Origin: JAOZTV01 sp965371805
GTDB taxonomy: Bacteria; Acidobacteriota; Aminicenantia; UBA2199
Assembly: GCA_965371805.1 (NCBI GenBank)
Contig: CBDUZW010000004.1
Location: 62,001-126,000, forward strand
Length of the DNA stretch: 64,000 nt
Reading direction: 5' to 3'
Under the pieces are notes generated by a model. That model was not told where the DNA came from. It searched no databases and was given only the letters and a program-made list of their open reading frames with translations. A program made the translations under genes and the position numbers. Positions within the stretch are counted from its first letter, which is position 1. Every line of letters starts with the position of its first letter. Positions 27,285 to 34,829 of the stretch are shown here, in pieces.

Positions 27285-28118
27285 TACTGGTTAGTAGAAC
27301 AGGGAGTTTCAACCAGCCTCTCTTAGAACGATAGGTGAACCTCTCAGCTCATACCACTCCCGCCGTCCAAAGCTCATCCTCCTACCCTAAACCCAAAACA
27401 CCAATGTGCAAATAATCCCGGCATTGTACTACTAACATTATTTAACCACTTTTTTAGCCCCTTTGATGTCATGCCTGAATCGCTTATACTTATTACGAAT
27501 CCATTTCCATAATCTAAAATTTAACTTAAAAAGGAAGGAACTTAAACATCGTTTATGAAATTATCCATAGTAATTTATCCAACCTTGTACCTTTGGGTTT
27601 ATCAGTTTCGCAATATCTTCTATACTAAGATCTGTTCTCAAATGTATTTTCATTCTCCGTATTTCACTACCCATTTTCTTTATTGCTTCATTACTAGCTC
27701 CGGGTAAAAATTCTTTGAATTTTCTCCCCTTAGGTGATTTTGCTGTTCTTTCACGAAATGAGTATCCCGGAAATGTGAATTCCGAATTTTCATGTTTAGC
27801 TTTACGATTACTATCCTTGCAGTAGATAATCTTTGTCTTTTCCGGATGAAGTTCCAGTTTGCATTTTTCCAACCTCTTACTGATTTTAGCTAATACAAAC
27901 ACCGCTTGCCTGAAACTTTTGCAATGTACAATTGCATCATCTGCATAACGCTCAAACGCCAGAGATGGAAACTCTCTTTCCAGCCACTTATTAAATGCAT
28001 AATGTAGAAAAATATTTACCAAAAAAGGACTATTAACTCCTCCTTGAGGGGTTCCTTTAGAACGTTCTTCAATATTTCCATTCTTCTTCTGTACAGGTGC
28101 TTTCAATGTACATCTTTT
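27285..28118 (-). mobile_element. Decayed, 5'-truncated group II intron
   Basis: The 3' part of a group II intron on the minus strand: maturase reading frame remnant (27438-28136), then a domain V-like hairpin (27325-27359) and a domain VI-like stem (CTGGTT paired with AACCAG, with an unpaired A near TTCTACTAACCAG) ending near 27285. The 5' half (domains I-III and the N-terminal RT) is gone. The element is fused head-on to a fragment of a sulfatase-fold gene at about 28118. It is not mobile as it stands. Confidence 0.75.
27325..27359 (-). ncRNA. Group II intron domain V relic
   Basis: Minus-strand sequence starting GAGTGGTATGAGCTGAGAGG and ending CACCTATCGTTCT. It follows the domain V pattern (GAGCCGTATG ... 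GAAA/GAGA ... CGTACGGTTC) with several substitutions. It sits immediately 3' of the maturase, as expected. Confidence 0.65.
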
Positions 28119-28136
28119 GAAGATGATAAAAAGCAA
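27438..28136 (-). pseudogene. ltrA: Group II intron reverse transcriptase/maturase fragment
   Basis: Contains the RT block GTPQGGVNSPFLVNIFL, the catalytic YADD (in ERYADDAIVHCKS), the thumb-like SKRLEKCKLELHPEKTKI and the maturase segment NPKVQGWINYYG. At 27561-27563 an in-frame TAA replaces a sense codon. Beyond it the same frame continues FHKRCLSSFLFKLNFRLW and KWIRNKYKRF, the normal C-terminus of these proteins, to 27438. The N-terminal RT blocks (first about 200 residues) are missing, and the first about 10 codons of the frame are antisense sulfatase-gene sequence. The protein is therefore broken at both ends and cannot support splicing. Confidence 0.85.
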
Positions 28137-28371
28137 CTGTTAATAAATCTTTATGAGGCATCAATTCTCTATACAGATGAAACGCTTATCGGCAATGTAG
28201 TAAAACAGTTAAAAGAATTCGGATACTTTAAAAATCCTAAAATTTCATAGTAAATTTAAAAAATTGATTAAACTATATTTAAAAAAAACAGTAGTTTTAA
28301 CCAAAAAAAAAAGCACTATTGACAAAAAATTGGTAAAAAAATTAAAATCACTAGGGTATCTCGGCAATTAA
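28116..28371 (+). pseudogene. Broken copy of a sulfatase-fold gene related to 22918-24810
   Basis: Frame 1 (28116-28250) reads DDKKQLLINLYEASILYTDE then TLIGNV, matching DEQKQLMIDLYDASILYTDE then VLIGNV of the intact gene. It then stops at TAG 28248-28250. A second frame reads KFKKLIKLYLKK to KLVKKLKSLGYLGN (stop at 28369-28371), matching the extreme C-terminus of the intact gene. About 175 codons between the two parts, including the DHGEE metal site, are deleted, and the 5' two-thirds are lost at the junction with the intron relic. Confidence 0.85.
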
Positions 28372-29354
28372 TAAATTTTTAATCTCTTTAGTTCCTCTCT
28401 AACTTTGACAGAAAATTCTTTTGCTCCTCTTTGATTTAAATGATCGGGATCATGAAAGAAAATCCCATCATTTCTAAAAAACAAATTATGAAAATCTAAA
28501 ATTTGTACATTTCTGTATTTTTTTATCATAAATGTAATTTTGTTATAGTAATTTTCAACTTTTACTATTTTTGCTGCATATTCATAATAAATTTTTGAAA
28601 CAGGATATTTAACTAAAATAAGTTTTATGTTATGTTTTAAGCATATTTGCAAGATTTTTTTAAAATATTTTTTGACAGTTTTGTCGAATGATTTTTGCTT
28701 ATAATAATGTAAACCTATCCTTTGCTTAGTTCTCTTCCCTCTTTTATAAAAAAAATCATTCTTTTTTATTACAAAGCCTTGAAAAACCATTGGTTTGACT
28801 CGAGCCTTTCTTTTTTTTGATGGAGTAAAATTAAATATAGTTTTAAATTCACCTAAATAGGGAAATAATTTAGCACTTATATATTTTCCTATAAATCTTA
28901 GTGGCATTTTTTTTTCAGATCCAAGTTCCAAATAATTAACATATCTTATCCAGTAAAAGTCATGCCAAAATCTATCTGCCCGCCATGTTGAAAAAGTATG
29001 AAGATCAATTGGCAATATCACAGTTTTTAATTTATTATTTTTTTCAAGTATATATTTCAGCTTGTAATAATTATAAATGTAATTTTCTCCAAAAGAGGAG
29101 AAATTAAATCCATTTTTAAATACTCTGGGATCAAATCCTGTAGCGGCATGAGAATCTCCTAAAGCGATTATTTCAGTTTTATTTTCAGCTTTATGACATT
29201 GAACATCAACTTTATATGCCCTGCTATTATAAAGTTTTTTTTTTATAAATAGATTTGAAAAAAAATAATTTAAACTGAAAAAAATAATAAAAAATAATCC
29301 GAATTTTACTATACGTTTGAATATATATTTTTTCGATTTCTTAGAATTGTCCAT
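28368..29354 (-). CDS. SGNH/DltD-AlgX-like partner of the MBOAT acyltransferase
   Basis: 328 residues from ATG 29354, which overlaps the end of the MBOAT gene by 14 nt; TTG 29384 is an alternative start without a better ribosome site. One N-terminal membrane anchor (about 18-38), then an extracytoplasmic SGNH-like domain. The nucleophile motif is ALGDSHAATGF (about 62-72) and the Asp/His pair is in HDPDHLNQRGA near the C-terminus. Membrane-anchored SGNH proteins next to an AlgI/DltB homologue typically complete acyl transfer to an extracellular polymer (AlgJ/AlgX, DltD, PatB). The 3' end overlaps the sulfatase pseudogene tail by 4 nt, convergently. Confidence 0.78.
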   Translation of the reverse strand: MDNSKKSKKYIFKRIVKFGLFFIIFFSLNYFFSNLFIKKKLYNSRAYKVDVQCHKAENKTEIIALGDSHAATGFDPRVFKNGFNFSSFGENYIYNYYKLKYILEKNNKLKTVILPIDLHTFSTWRADRFWHDFYWIRYVNYLELGSEKKMPLRFIGKYISAKLFPYLGEFKTIFNFTPSKKRKARVKPMVFQGFVIKKNDFFYKRGKRTKQRIGLHYYKQKSFDKTVKKYFKKILQICLKHNIKLILVKYPVSKIYYEYAAKIVKVENYYNKITFMIKKYRNVQILDFHNLFFRNDGIFFHDPDHLNQRGAKEFSVKVREELKRLKIY

Positions 29355-30843
29355 AAATAAACTCAGTTTTTTGGTATATTCCAAAAATCAATATTGAAAA
29401 AATAAAAAAAAAGTAGATACTCCATCTTAACCATATTTTTATGTTATTAACCAACAGAAAAGAGTCCTTTTTTTCAAGAAAATACTCAACAAATAGCAAG
29501 ATTAATATAGCTATTATTGAGATATAAAAATTACCATAAGATATCCCCCCAATAGAATTGATACTTTGAACTGATTTTCCAGACGCTAAGTTTTGACCAG
29601 AGAAAAAACGGCCAATTATAGAAAAAGCCTTTTCAAAAGATTCCGCTCTAAAAAATATCCATAGAAATGAAATTGAAAAAAATGTGAATATTCTTTTTAT
29701 AAGAAAATGTATCTTTGGTGATTGTTTTAACTTAATCTTTTTCACAAAGTTTTTTCTGATTTTTCTTGTTAATAGTGAAAAAACTAATAATATACCATGG
29801 AGGAAGCCCCAAAACACAAAAGTCCATTTTGCTCCATGCCATAAACCACATAATATCATTGTAATGAGAGTGCCTGAAATATATCCCCAAACTTCAACTT
29901 TTTTAAATAAAAATTTTGATCGGTCAAATTGTTTCATAAATGAGTAGGATAAAGGGAGAAAGAGGTAATCCCGAAGCCAAAGTGATAATGAGATATGCCA
30001 TCTTTTCCAGAAATCAGATATTGATATTGCAAAATATGGCTGTTTAAAATTGGCCATTAATTTAAAGCCTAATATTCGACTTAAACCGATCACGATGTCA
30101 GTATAACCTGAAAAATCGCAGTATATTTGGAATGAATAAAAAAGAACTGCAATCATTACCGTTGTTCTCGAAAAAGCATCAGGGCTGACAAAAACTGAAT
30201 CTACCATAATCCCGACCCGATCTGCTATAACAAGCTTTTTAAAAAGCCCCCAGCCAACCAATTGTAAACCTTCTGTAATTTGATTTAGATTGAATTTCAG
30301 ATCATTTTTAAACTGTTCTAAAAGATTACTTGCTCTATCAATAGGACCTGCAATTAATTCAGGGAAAAAGGATATATATAATGCAAAGTGAACAAAATCT
30401 TTTTCAGCTTTTAACTGGCCTCGATAGACATCTGTCAGATAGCTTAATTTTTTAAAAATATAATATGAAATTCCAATAGGTAATAAGATTCTTGCAGGTG
30501 AAAATTTATTACTAATATTAAAGGATCCAAATATTGTGTTAATGAATTCAGTAAAAAAATCAAGATATTTAAAGGTAATTAATATGCCTGCATTTATGAA
30601 TATTATAAGAAGAAATATAAGTTTTTTCTTAAAGTTTCTATTTATACTATCTATCCATAATGCAAAAATGTAATCCAATATAGTCAGGGTTATAAGAAGG
30701 AGTAAATATTTATAAGAAAAACTCAAATAGAAATAATAGCTTGCAATAAGCAAAGATAAACTGCGAAAAAAAGGTGAAAGCATAGAACTAACTATCAAAA
30801 TTATAGTAAAAAATATAAAAAATTCAAAACTTAAAAATTCCAT
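29341..30843 (-). CDS. MBOAT-family O-acyltransferase (AlgI/DltB-like)
   Basis: Polytopic membrane acyltransferase of 500 residues with about 11-12 membrane segments. Hallmarks are the SYYIFKKLSYLTDVYRG region, FFPELIAGPIDR, DFWKRWHISLSLWLRDYLF and the catalytic His in CGLWHGAKWTFVFWGFLHG. It moves acyl (often acetyl) groups across the membrane for O-acylation of a glycan, handing over to the SGNH protein encoded immediately downstream. The acceptor is unknown; the adjacent glycosyltransferase and sulfatase-fold genes suggest a surface polysaccharide. ATG 30843 has TTGACA at 30867-30872 upstream but no convincing -10 at the right spacing and no clear Shine-Dalgarno. Confidence 0.92.
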   Translation of the reverse strand: MEFLSFEFFIFFTIILIVSSMLSPFFRSLSLLIASYYFYLSFSYKYLLLLITLTILDYIFALWIDSINRNFKKKLIFLLIIFINAGILITFKYLDFFTEFINTIFGSFNISNKFSPARILLPIGISYYIFKKLSYLTDVYRGQLKAEKDFVHFALYISFFPELIAGPIDRASNLLEQFKNDLKFNLNQITEGLQLVGWGLFKKLVIADRVGIMVDSVFVSPDAFSRTTVMIAVLFYSFQIYCDFSGYTDIVIGLSRILGFKLMANFKQPYFAISISDFWKRWHISLSLWLRDYLFLPLSYSFMKQFDRSKFLFKKVEVWGYISGTLITMILCGLWHGAKWTFVFWGFLHGILLVFSLLTRKIRKNFVKKIKLKQSPKIHFLIKRIFTFFSISFLWIFFRAESFEKAFSIIGRFFSGQNLASGKSVQSINSIGGISYGNFYISIIAILILLFVEYFLEKKDSFLLVNNIKIWLRWSIYFFFIFSILIFGIYQKTEFIYGQF

Positions 30844-31211
30844 TTAATTCTTTTATCAAAAAATTTTGTCAATCTTCAGCCCATATTTAGTATACATATC
30901 CAAGATTTTTTATGTTTTTCTTCATATTTAAATTGTTCATTTATATTTATATTTGTCTAGTTTTATAGCAATTGTTGATAATATCATAAGAGCGTTTTAG
31001 AGTCAATTCTGTGATTGATCTTATTACAGTTTTTACTTTTCAATAATCTGTGTTTTATAAATTTAAGAAATATGAACCCTTAAAAAAGAAATAATTAAAA
31101 ATTCCAAAAATATATAATAAAACCATAAAATACTTGTAAATATCTATTGACGATCACGTTTAAATTGGTACAATGTATAATAAATAATTAAAATTAAAAA
31201 AGAGGTGAAAA
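30844..31211. other. 368-nt divergent intergenic region
   Basis: This very AT-rich region separates the MBOAT gene (minus) from the ornithine aminotransferase gene (plus). Apart from the rocD promoter at 31147-31174 I see no gene, repeat or RNA in it. Confidence 0.5.
31147..31174 (+). promoter_or_regulatory. Promoter of the rocD operon
   Basis: TTGACG (31147-31152), 16-nt spacer, TACAAT (31169-31174). The leader is about 30 nt and contains AAAGAGGTGAAAA just before ATG 31212, so this transcript has a normal ribosome-binding site. Confidence 0.65.
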
Positions 31212-32417
31212 ATGGGAAAATTAGGATCAGATCAATTAATGGAGATGGAACATAAGTTTGGTGCTCATAATTATCATCCTTTGGAAGTAGTTATATCCAG
31301 GGCAGAAGGTATTTGGGTTGAAAATCCAGAAGGGGAAAAATTTATTGATATGCTCAGTGCATATTCAGCAGTAAATCAGGGACATAGACATCCAAAAATA
31401 ATTAAAGCATTAAAAGACCAGGCAGATATATTAACACTTACTTCAAGGGCATTTTTTAACGACAAATGGCCTGTCTTTGCTAAAAAACTTTCAGAGCTAA
31501 CAAAGAAGGAAATGATCTTGCCGATGAATACGGGTGCCGAAGCAGTTGAAACGGCAATAAAAACTATGAGAAAATGGGGATACCTAAAAAAAGGTGTAAA
31601 GAAAGACCAGGCTGAGATCATTGTATTTGATGAGAATTTTCATGGTAGAACAACTACTATAGTCTCTTTTTCAACAGATCCTGTTGCAAAAGATAATTAT
31701 GGTCCATTTACTCCTGGATTCAAGATTGTTGCATACAATGATCTGGATGCAGTTAAGAATGCAATTAATGAAAATACAGTTGGTATTCTTGTTGAGCCTA
31801 TTCAGGGAGAAGCAGGAGTTGTAGTTCCTGATGATGGGTTTTTAAAAGGATTGTCCAGCTTATCCAAAGAAAACAACTTCTTATTAGCAGTTGATGAAGT
31901 ACAGACTGGATTCGCAAGAACAGGAAAAATGTTCGCTTTTATGTATGAGGGAATTGATCCTGATATTATTATTATGGGGAAAGCTCTTGGCGGAGGCGTT
32001 TTCCCGGTTAGTGCAGTTGCTGCAAATGAAGATGTACTGGGAGTATTTAAACCAGGTTCACATGGCTCAACATTTGGTGGAAATCCACTAGGTTGTGCTG
32101 TCGCTATTGCTTCTATTGATGTACTTCTTGATGAAAATTTGGTTGAAAAATCATATGAACTTGGGAAATATTTTATGGAGCAATTAGAAAGCTTGAAATC
32201 TGATAAGATCAAACTTGTCAGAGGCAGGGGTTTATTGATAGGAATCGTTTTAAATGAATCTGCAGGAAAAGCCAGACAATATACAAGTGCATTAAAGGAT
32301 AAAGGTCTTCTGTGCAAGGAAACACATGACTGGATTATCCGATTTGCGCCACCACTTGTAATTACTAAAGAAGATATCGATTATGCAATAGAAAAGATCC
32401 GGGAAGTATTAGGATAA
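31212..32417 (+). CDS. rocD: Ornithine aminotransferase (class III PLP aminotransferase)
   Basis: Pyridoxal-phosphate enzyme converting ornithine and 2-oxoglutarate to glutamate-5-semialdehyde and glutamate. 401 residues, the usual length for RocD. Motifs include MNTGAEAVETAIK (PLP phosphate region), NFHGRTTTIVSFS, EPIQGEAGV, the cofactor Asp in AVDEVQTGFARTGKMFA, the Schiff-base Lys in MGKALGGGVFPVSA, and HGSTFGGNPLGCAVA. Ornithine specificity is called from overall resemblance; acetylornithine or other omega-aminotransferase activity is possible. It opens a three-gene operon, with a 7-nt gap to the PseG/SpsG-like gene, so it could supply an amino precursor to an unknown product rather than serve arginine catabolism. 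Confidence 0.85.
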   Translation: MGKLGSDQLMEMEHKFGAHNYHPLEVVISRAEGIWVENPEGEKFIDMLSAYSAVNQGHRHPKIIKALKDQADILTLTSRAFFNDKWPVFAKKLSELTKKEMILPMNTGAEAVETAIKTMRKWGYLKKGVKKDQAEIIVFDENFHGRTTTIVSFSTDPVAKDNYGPFTPGFKIVAYNDLDAVKNAINENTVGILVEPIQGEAGVVVPDDGFLKGLSSLSKENNFLLAVDEVQTGFARTGKMFAFMYEGIDPDIIIMGKALGGGVFPVSAVAANEDVLGVFKPGSHGSTFGGNPLGCAVAIASIDVLLDENLVEKSYELGKYFMEQLESLKSDKIKLVRGRGLLIGIVLNESAGKARQYTSALKDKGLLCKETHDWIIRFAPPLVITKEDIDYAIEKIREVLG

Positions 32418-32424
32418 ATATTCA

Positions 32425-33405
32425 ATGATAATATTCAGGACGCAAGTTTCTGAGGAGATCGGATTTGGTCACATTAAGAGATCTGCTTATCTTGCGTCCC
32501 TGATTAAAAAAAAGAACGATGTTCTTTTTGTATTTAAAAAAGATAAGTCCGCGATCCGATTTCTTGATGAAAAAAAATTCAAATATATCCTTTCAAAAAA
32601 CTTAGATCAGCTAAATTGGGATCAGGTTACTGGTATTGTGTTTGATATACGGACAATAGGACAACAGGATAGTGATATCCTTAGGATTGCTAAAGAAAAG
32701 AAAATAAAAACTGTTCAAATAACCGAACTTGGATTATGCCAGCTTGAGGTTGATGTATTAATAAACTGCTCTAGTGATGTAATTGAACCATTATCCGGAG
32801 TGGCAGGTAATGTGTTAAACGGACCTCAATTTTCTATAATGCACCATAAATTTATTCATTTTAATAATATCAACAAAAAATACAGGAAAAATGTTAAAAA
32901 TATATTGATTTCTCTTGGTGGTGGGGTGAAGTATCGACAATTAAGAGATATTATAGATATATTATATAGAAACAATTATAAGCTAAAGCTGACTGGCGGT
33001 TATTATTTAAAAAAATCAGCAAGAAAAATATTAAAAAGGATATATCCAAAAATAAAATTTGTCGGGATTGTTGAATCTCTCGCAAGGCCTCTATATGAGA
33101 CAGATATTGCTGTTATTGCTGCAGGGACGACTTCCTATGAAGCTGCGGCTGTAGGGACCCCGGCGCTTTATTTTTTTTATAATAAGGAACAGGAGTTTAC
33201 TGCTGACTCTTTGGAAAAAGCAGGCTTAGGAATAAAAATTTCTAATTTGAAGAATTCTTATAAAGAAAAACTATTAAATGTATTGGATAGTATTACAATG
33301 GAAGATAGGGCTTTAATGGGAACTAAAGGTAAACAACTTGTTTTTGGAAATGGTGTTTATAAAATTATAGATTCGCTTGCAAAAATGGAGTTTATAAAAA
33401 AATGA
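32425..33405 (+). CDS. PseG/SpsG-like nucleotide-sugar hydrolase or glycosyltransferase
   Basis: 326 residues of GT-B fold. The N-terminus MIIFRTQVSEEIGFGHIKR carries the Gly-x-Gly-His motif, whose His is catalytic in the UDP-sugar hydrolase PseG. The C-terminal donor-binding region is IAAGTTSYEAAAVGTPALYF followed by NKEQ. In pseudaminic acid or spore-coat (SpsG) pathways such proteins remove UDP from a modified amino sugar or transfer it. No other pseudaminic-acid genes (pseB, C, H, I) are visible. It is translationally coupled to the ATP-grasp gene by an ATGA overlap. Role inferred: building a modified sugar or amino-acid conjugate. Confidence 0.75.
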   Translation: MIIFRTQVSEEIGFGHIKRSAYLASLIKKKNDVLFVFKKDKSAIRFLDEKKFKYILSKNLDQLNWDQVTGIVFDIRTIGQQDSDILRIAKEKKIKTVQITELGLCQLEVDVLINCSSDVIEPLSGVAGNVLNGPQFSIMHHKFIHFNNINKKYRKNVKNILISLGGGVKYRQLRDIIDILYRNNYKLKLTGGYYLKKSARKILKRIYPKIKFVGIVESLARPLYETDIAVIAAGTTSYEAAAVGTPALYFFYNKEQEFTADSLEKAGLGIKISNLKNSYKEKLLNVLDSITMEDRALMGTKGKQLVFGNGVYKIIDSLAKMEFIKK

Positions 33406-34385
33406 GTTTTTCTGTTATTATTACCGCAGCTTCAAGAAGGGTTGCTCTTGTAAAAAGTTTTAAAAATGCTCTAAAAGGTACAAATGGTAAGGTCATAGCT
33501 GTAGATTATGATATGTATTCCTCAGCATTGTTTTTTGCAGATGAATATTATAAAGTGCCTCTAGTAAATGATAAAGATTATATTAGTTCTATTCAGAAGA
33601 TAGCACAGAAAGAAAATGTTAAACTCGTAATACCAACGATAGATCAGGAACTTTTATTATGGTCGGAAGTTAAGGAGAGTTTCGAAGAAATCGGAATTTC
33701 GGTTTCTATATCTCCAAAAGATACAATTAAAATTTGCGGGGATAAATTAAACACTTATGATTTTTTTGTAAAAAACGGTCTTCCTTTTCCAGAATCCTTT
33801 GATTCTACTGATTTGCCTGATAACTTGAAATTTCCACTTTTTATTAAGCCAAGAATGGGGAGAGGAAGTGTTGATTCAATTCAGATAAATGATTGGGAAG
33901 ATCTTAATTTTCATATTAAAAAAATTTCAGACCCAATAATTTCAGAATTTCTTGAGGGAGATGAATTCACAACAGATGCTCTGTTCTCAAAAGATGGAAA
34001 ATTACTTAGATGTGTTCATAGGTATAGACTTGTTGTAAGGGCAGGTGTGTCTGACAGAGGCAAAACATTTAAAAATGTTGAGCTTACAGAATATATTGTT
34101 AAAATTGGGAATCTATTGAAACTTGAGGGTGCAATAAACATTCAGGGTAAAATCAAGGATAAAACTATAAAATTTTTTGAAATTAATCCAAGGTACTCCG
34201 GTGGCATTCAACTTACAATTGCTTCAGGAGTAAATTTTGCAAAAATACTTATTGATGAATTGAAAGGCAAAAACCATATACCAGATTTATATAATTATGA
34301 TGAAGGGATTATTATGACCAGTTTTGAGGACAGCCTTTTTCTTGATCAGGAAGGCAATATCAGCAAAATCCAAAATTATGAGTAA
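33402..34385 (+). CDS. ATP-grasp ligase (CarB/PylC-like)
   Basis: 327 residues. The N-terminal Rossmann-like pre-ATP-grasp domain is about 1-110 (MSFSVIITAASRRVALVKSF). The ATP-grasp core shows KICGDKLNTYDFF, the nucleotide Lys in PLFIKPRMGRGS, the adenine-site loop IISEFLEGDEFTTD, and the metal-binding FFEINPRYSGG. Such enzymes join a carboxylate to an amine through an acyl phosphate. The nearest look-alikes are the standalone CarB-like ligases found in cell-surface and small-molecule clusters. It overlaps the preceding gene by 4 nt (ATGA). With the aminotransferase and PseG-like genes it suggests an amide-linked amino-acid or sugar product; the substrate is unknown. Confidence 0.8.
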   Translation: MSFSVIITAASRRVALVKSFKNALKGTNGKVIAVDYDMYSSALFFADEYYKVPLVNDKDYISSIQKIAQKENVKLVIPTIDQELLLWSEVKESFEEIGISVSISPKDTIKICGDKLNTYDFFVKNGLPFPESFDSTDLPDNLKFPLFIKPRMGRGSVDSIQINDWEDLNFHIKKISDPIISEFLEGDEFTTDALFSKDGKLLRCVHRYRLVVRAGVSDRGKTFKNVELTEYIVKIGNLLKLEGAINIQGKIKDKTIKFFEINPRYSGGIQLTIASGVNFAKILIDELKGKNHIPDLYNYDEGIIMTSFEDSLFLDQEGNISKIQNYE

Positions 34386-34400
34386 AAAATAAAATATTAA

Positions 34401-34429
34401 TTGACTTTTTATTTTTTTAATTTTATATT
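34401..34429 (+). promoter_or_regulatory. Promoter of the chemosensory operon
   Basis: TTGACT (34401-34406), 17-nt spacer, TATATT (34424-34429); a second TATAAT lies at 34435-34440. The leader is about 40 nt and contains GGGGG before ATG 34476. Confidence 0.6.
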
Positions 34430-34475
34430 AATTGTATAATGGAATATAAAAAATATATTCGGGGGTTAGAAGCTT

Positions 34476-34829
34476 ATGAGTAATTTGAAAGTTATTAAAG
34501 AAAAAAAATCGGATACTTTAGTCTTCTCCGAGAAACTTCTTAAAGAAGATATAAGGGAATTGAAAAAGGAAATCTTAGCTTCTATAGATAGAGCTGAGAA
34601 GATAACTATTAAATTTGATGGATTAAAAGAAACAGACATATTTTTTGTTCAATTATTATGTGCTGCCCATAAATATGCAGTCAAAAAAAAAAAAAATCTG
34701 GAGATCTCGGAAGCTCTTCCTGAACAATTGAAGACTGTTCTTGAAAACTATGGTTTTTATAGGGAAAAAGGCTGTATTAAAGAGAAAGAAGATGACTGTT
34801 TTTGGTTTAAAGAGGTGACAAATGTCTGA
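34476..34829 (+). CDS. STAS-domain-like regulatory protein
   Basis: 117 residues, cytoplasmic. The alternating pattern (LEISEALPEQLKTVLENYGF near the C-terminus, ITIKFDGLKETDIFFVQLL in the middle) fits a STAS or MlaB-like anti-sigma-antagonist fold. The usual phosphorylated Ser/Thr (as in DSSG) is replaced by ETDIFFV, so it may not be a kinase target. The gene overlaps cheA by 8 nt, so the proteins are translationally coupled and presumably act together. STAS proteins in chemosensory operons are known in several phyla, but their role is unclear. Confidence is high for a real gene and moderate for the fold. Confidence 0.7.
   Translation: MSNLKVIKEKKSDTLVFSEKLLKEDIRELKKEILASIDRAEKITIKFDGLKETDIFFVQLLCAAHKYAVKKKKNLEISEALPEQLKTVLENYGFYREKGCIKEKEDDCFWFKEVTNV

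Noticed and set aside
28044..28250. Plus-strand frame of 68 codons reading into the sulfatase fragment
   Set aside because: Its first 24 codons are antisense maturase sequence; only the second part is homologous to sulfatase, so it is a chimera of two relics, not a gene.
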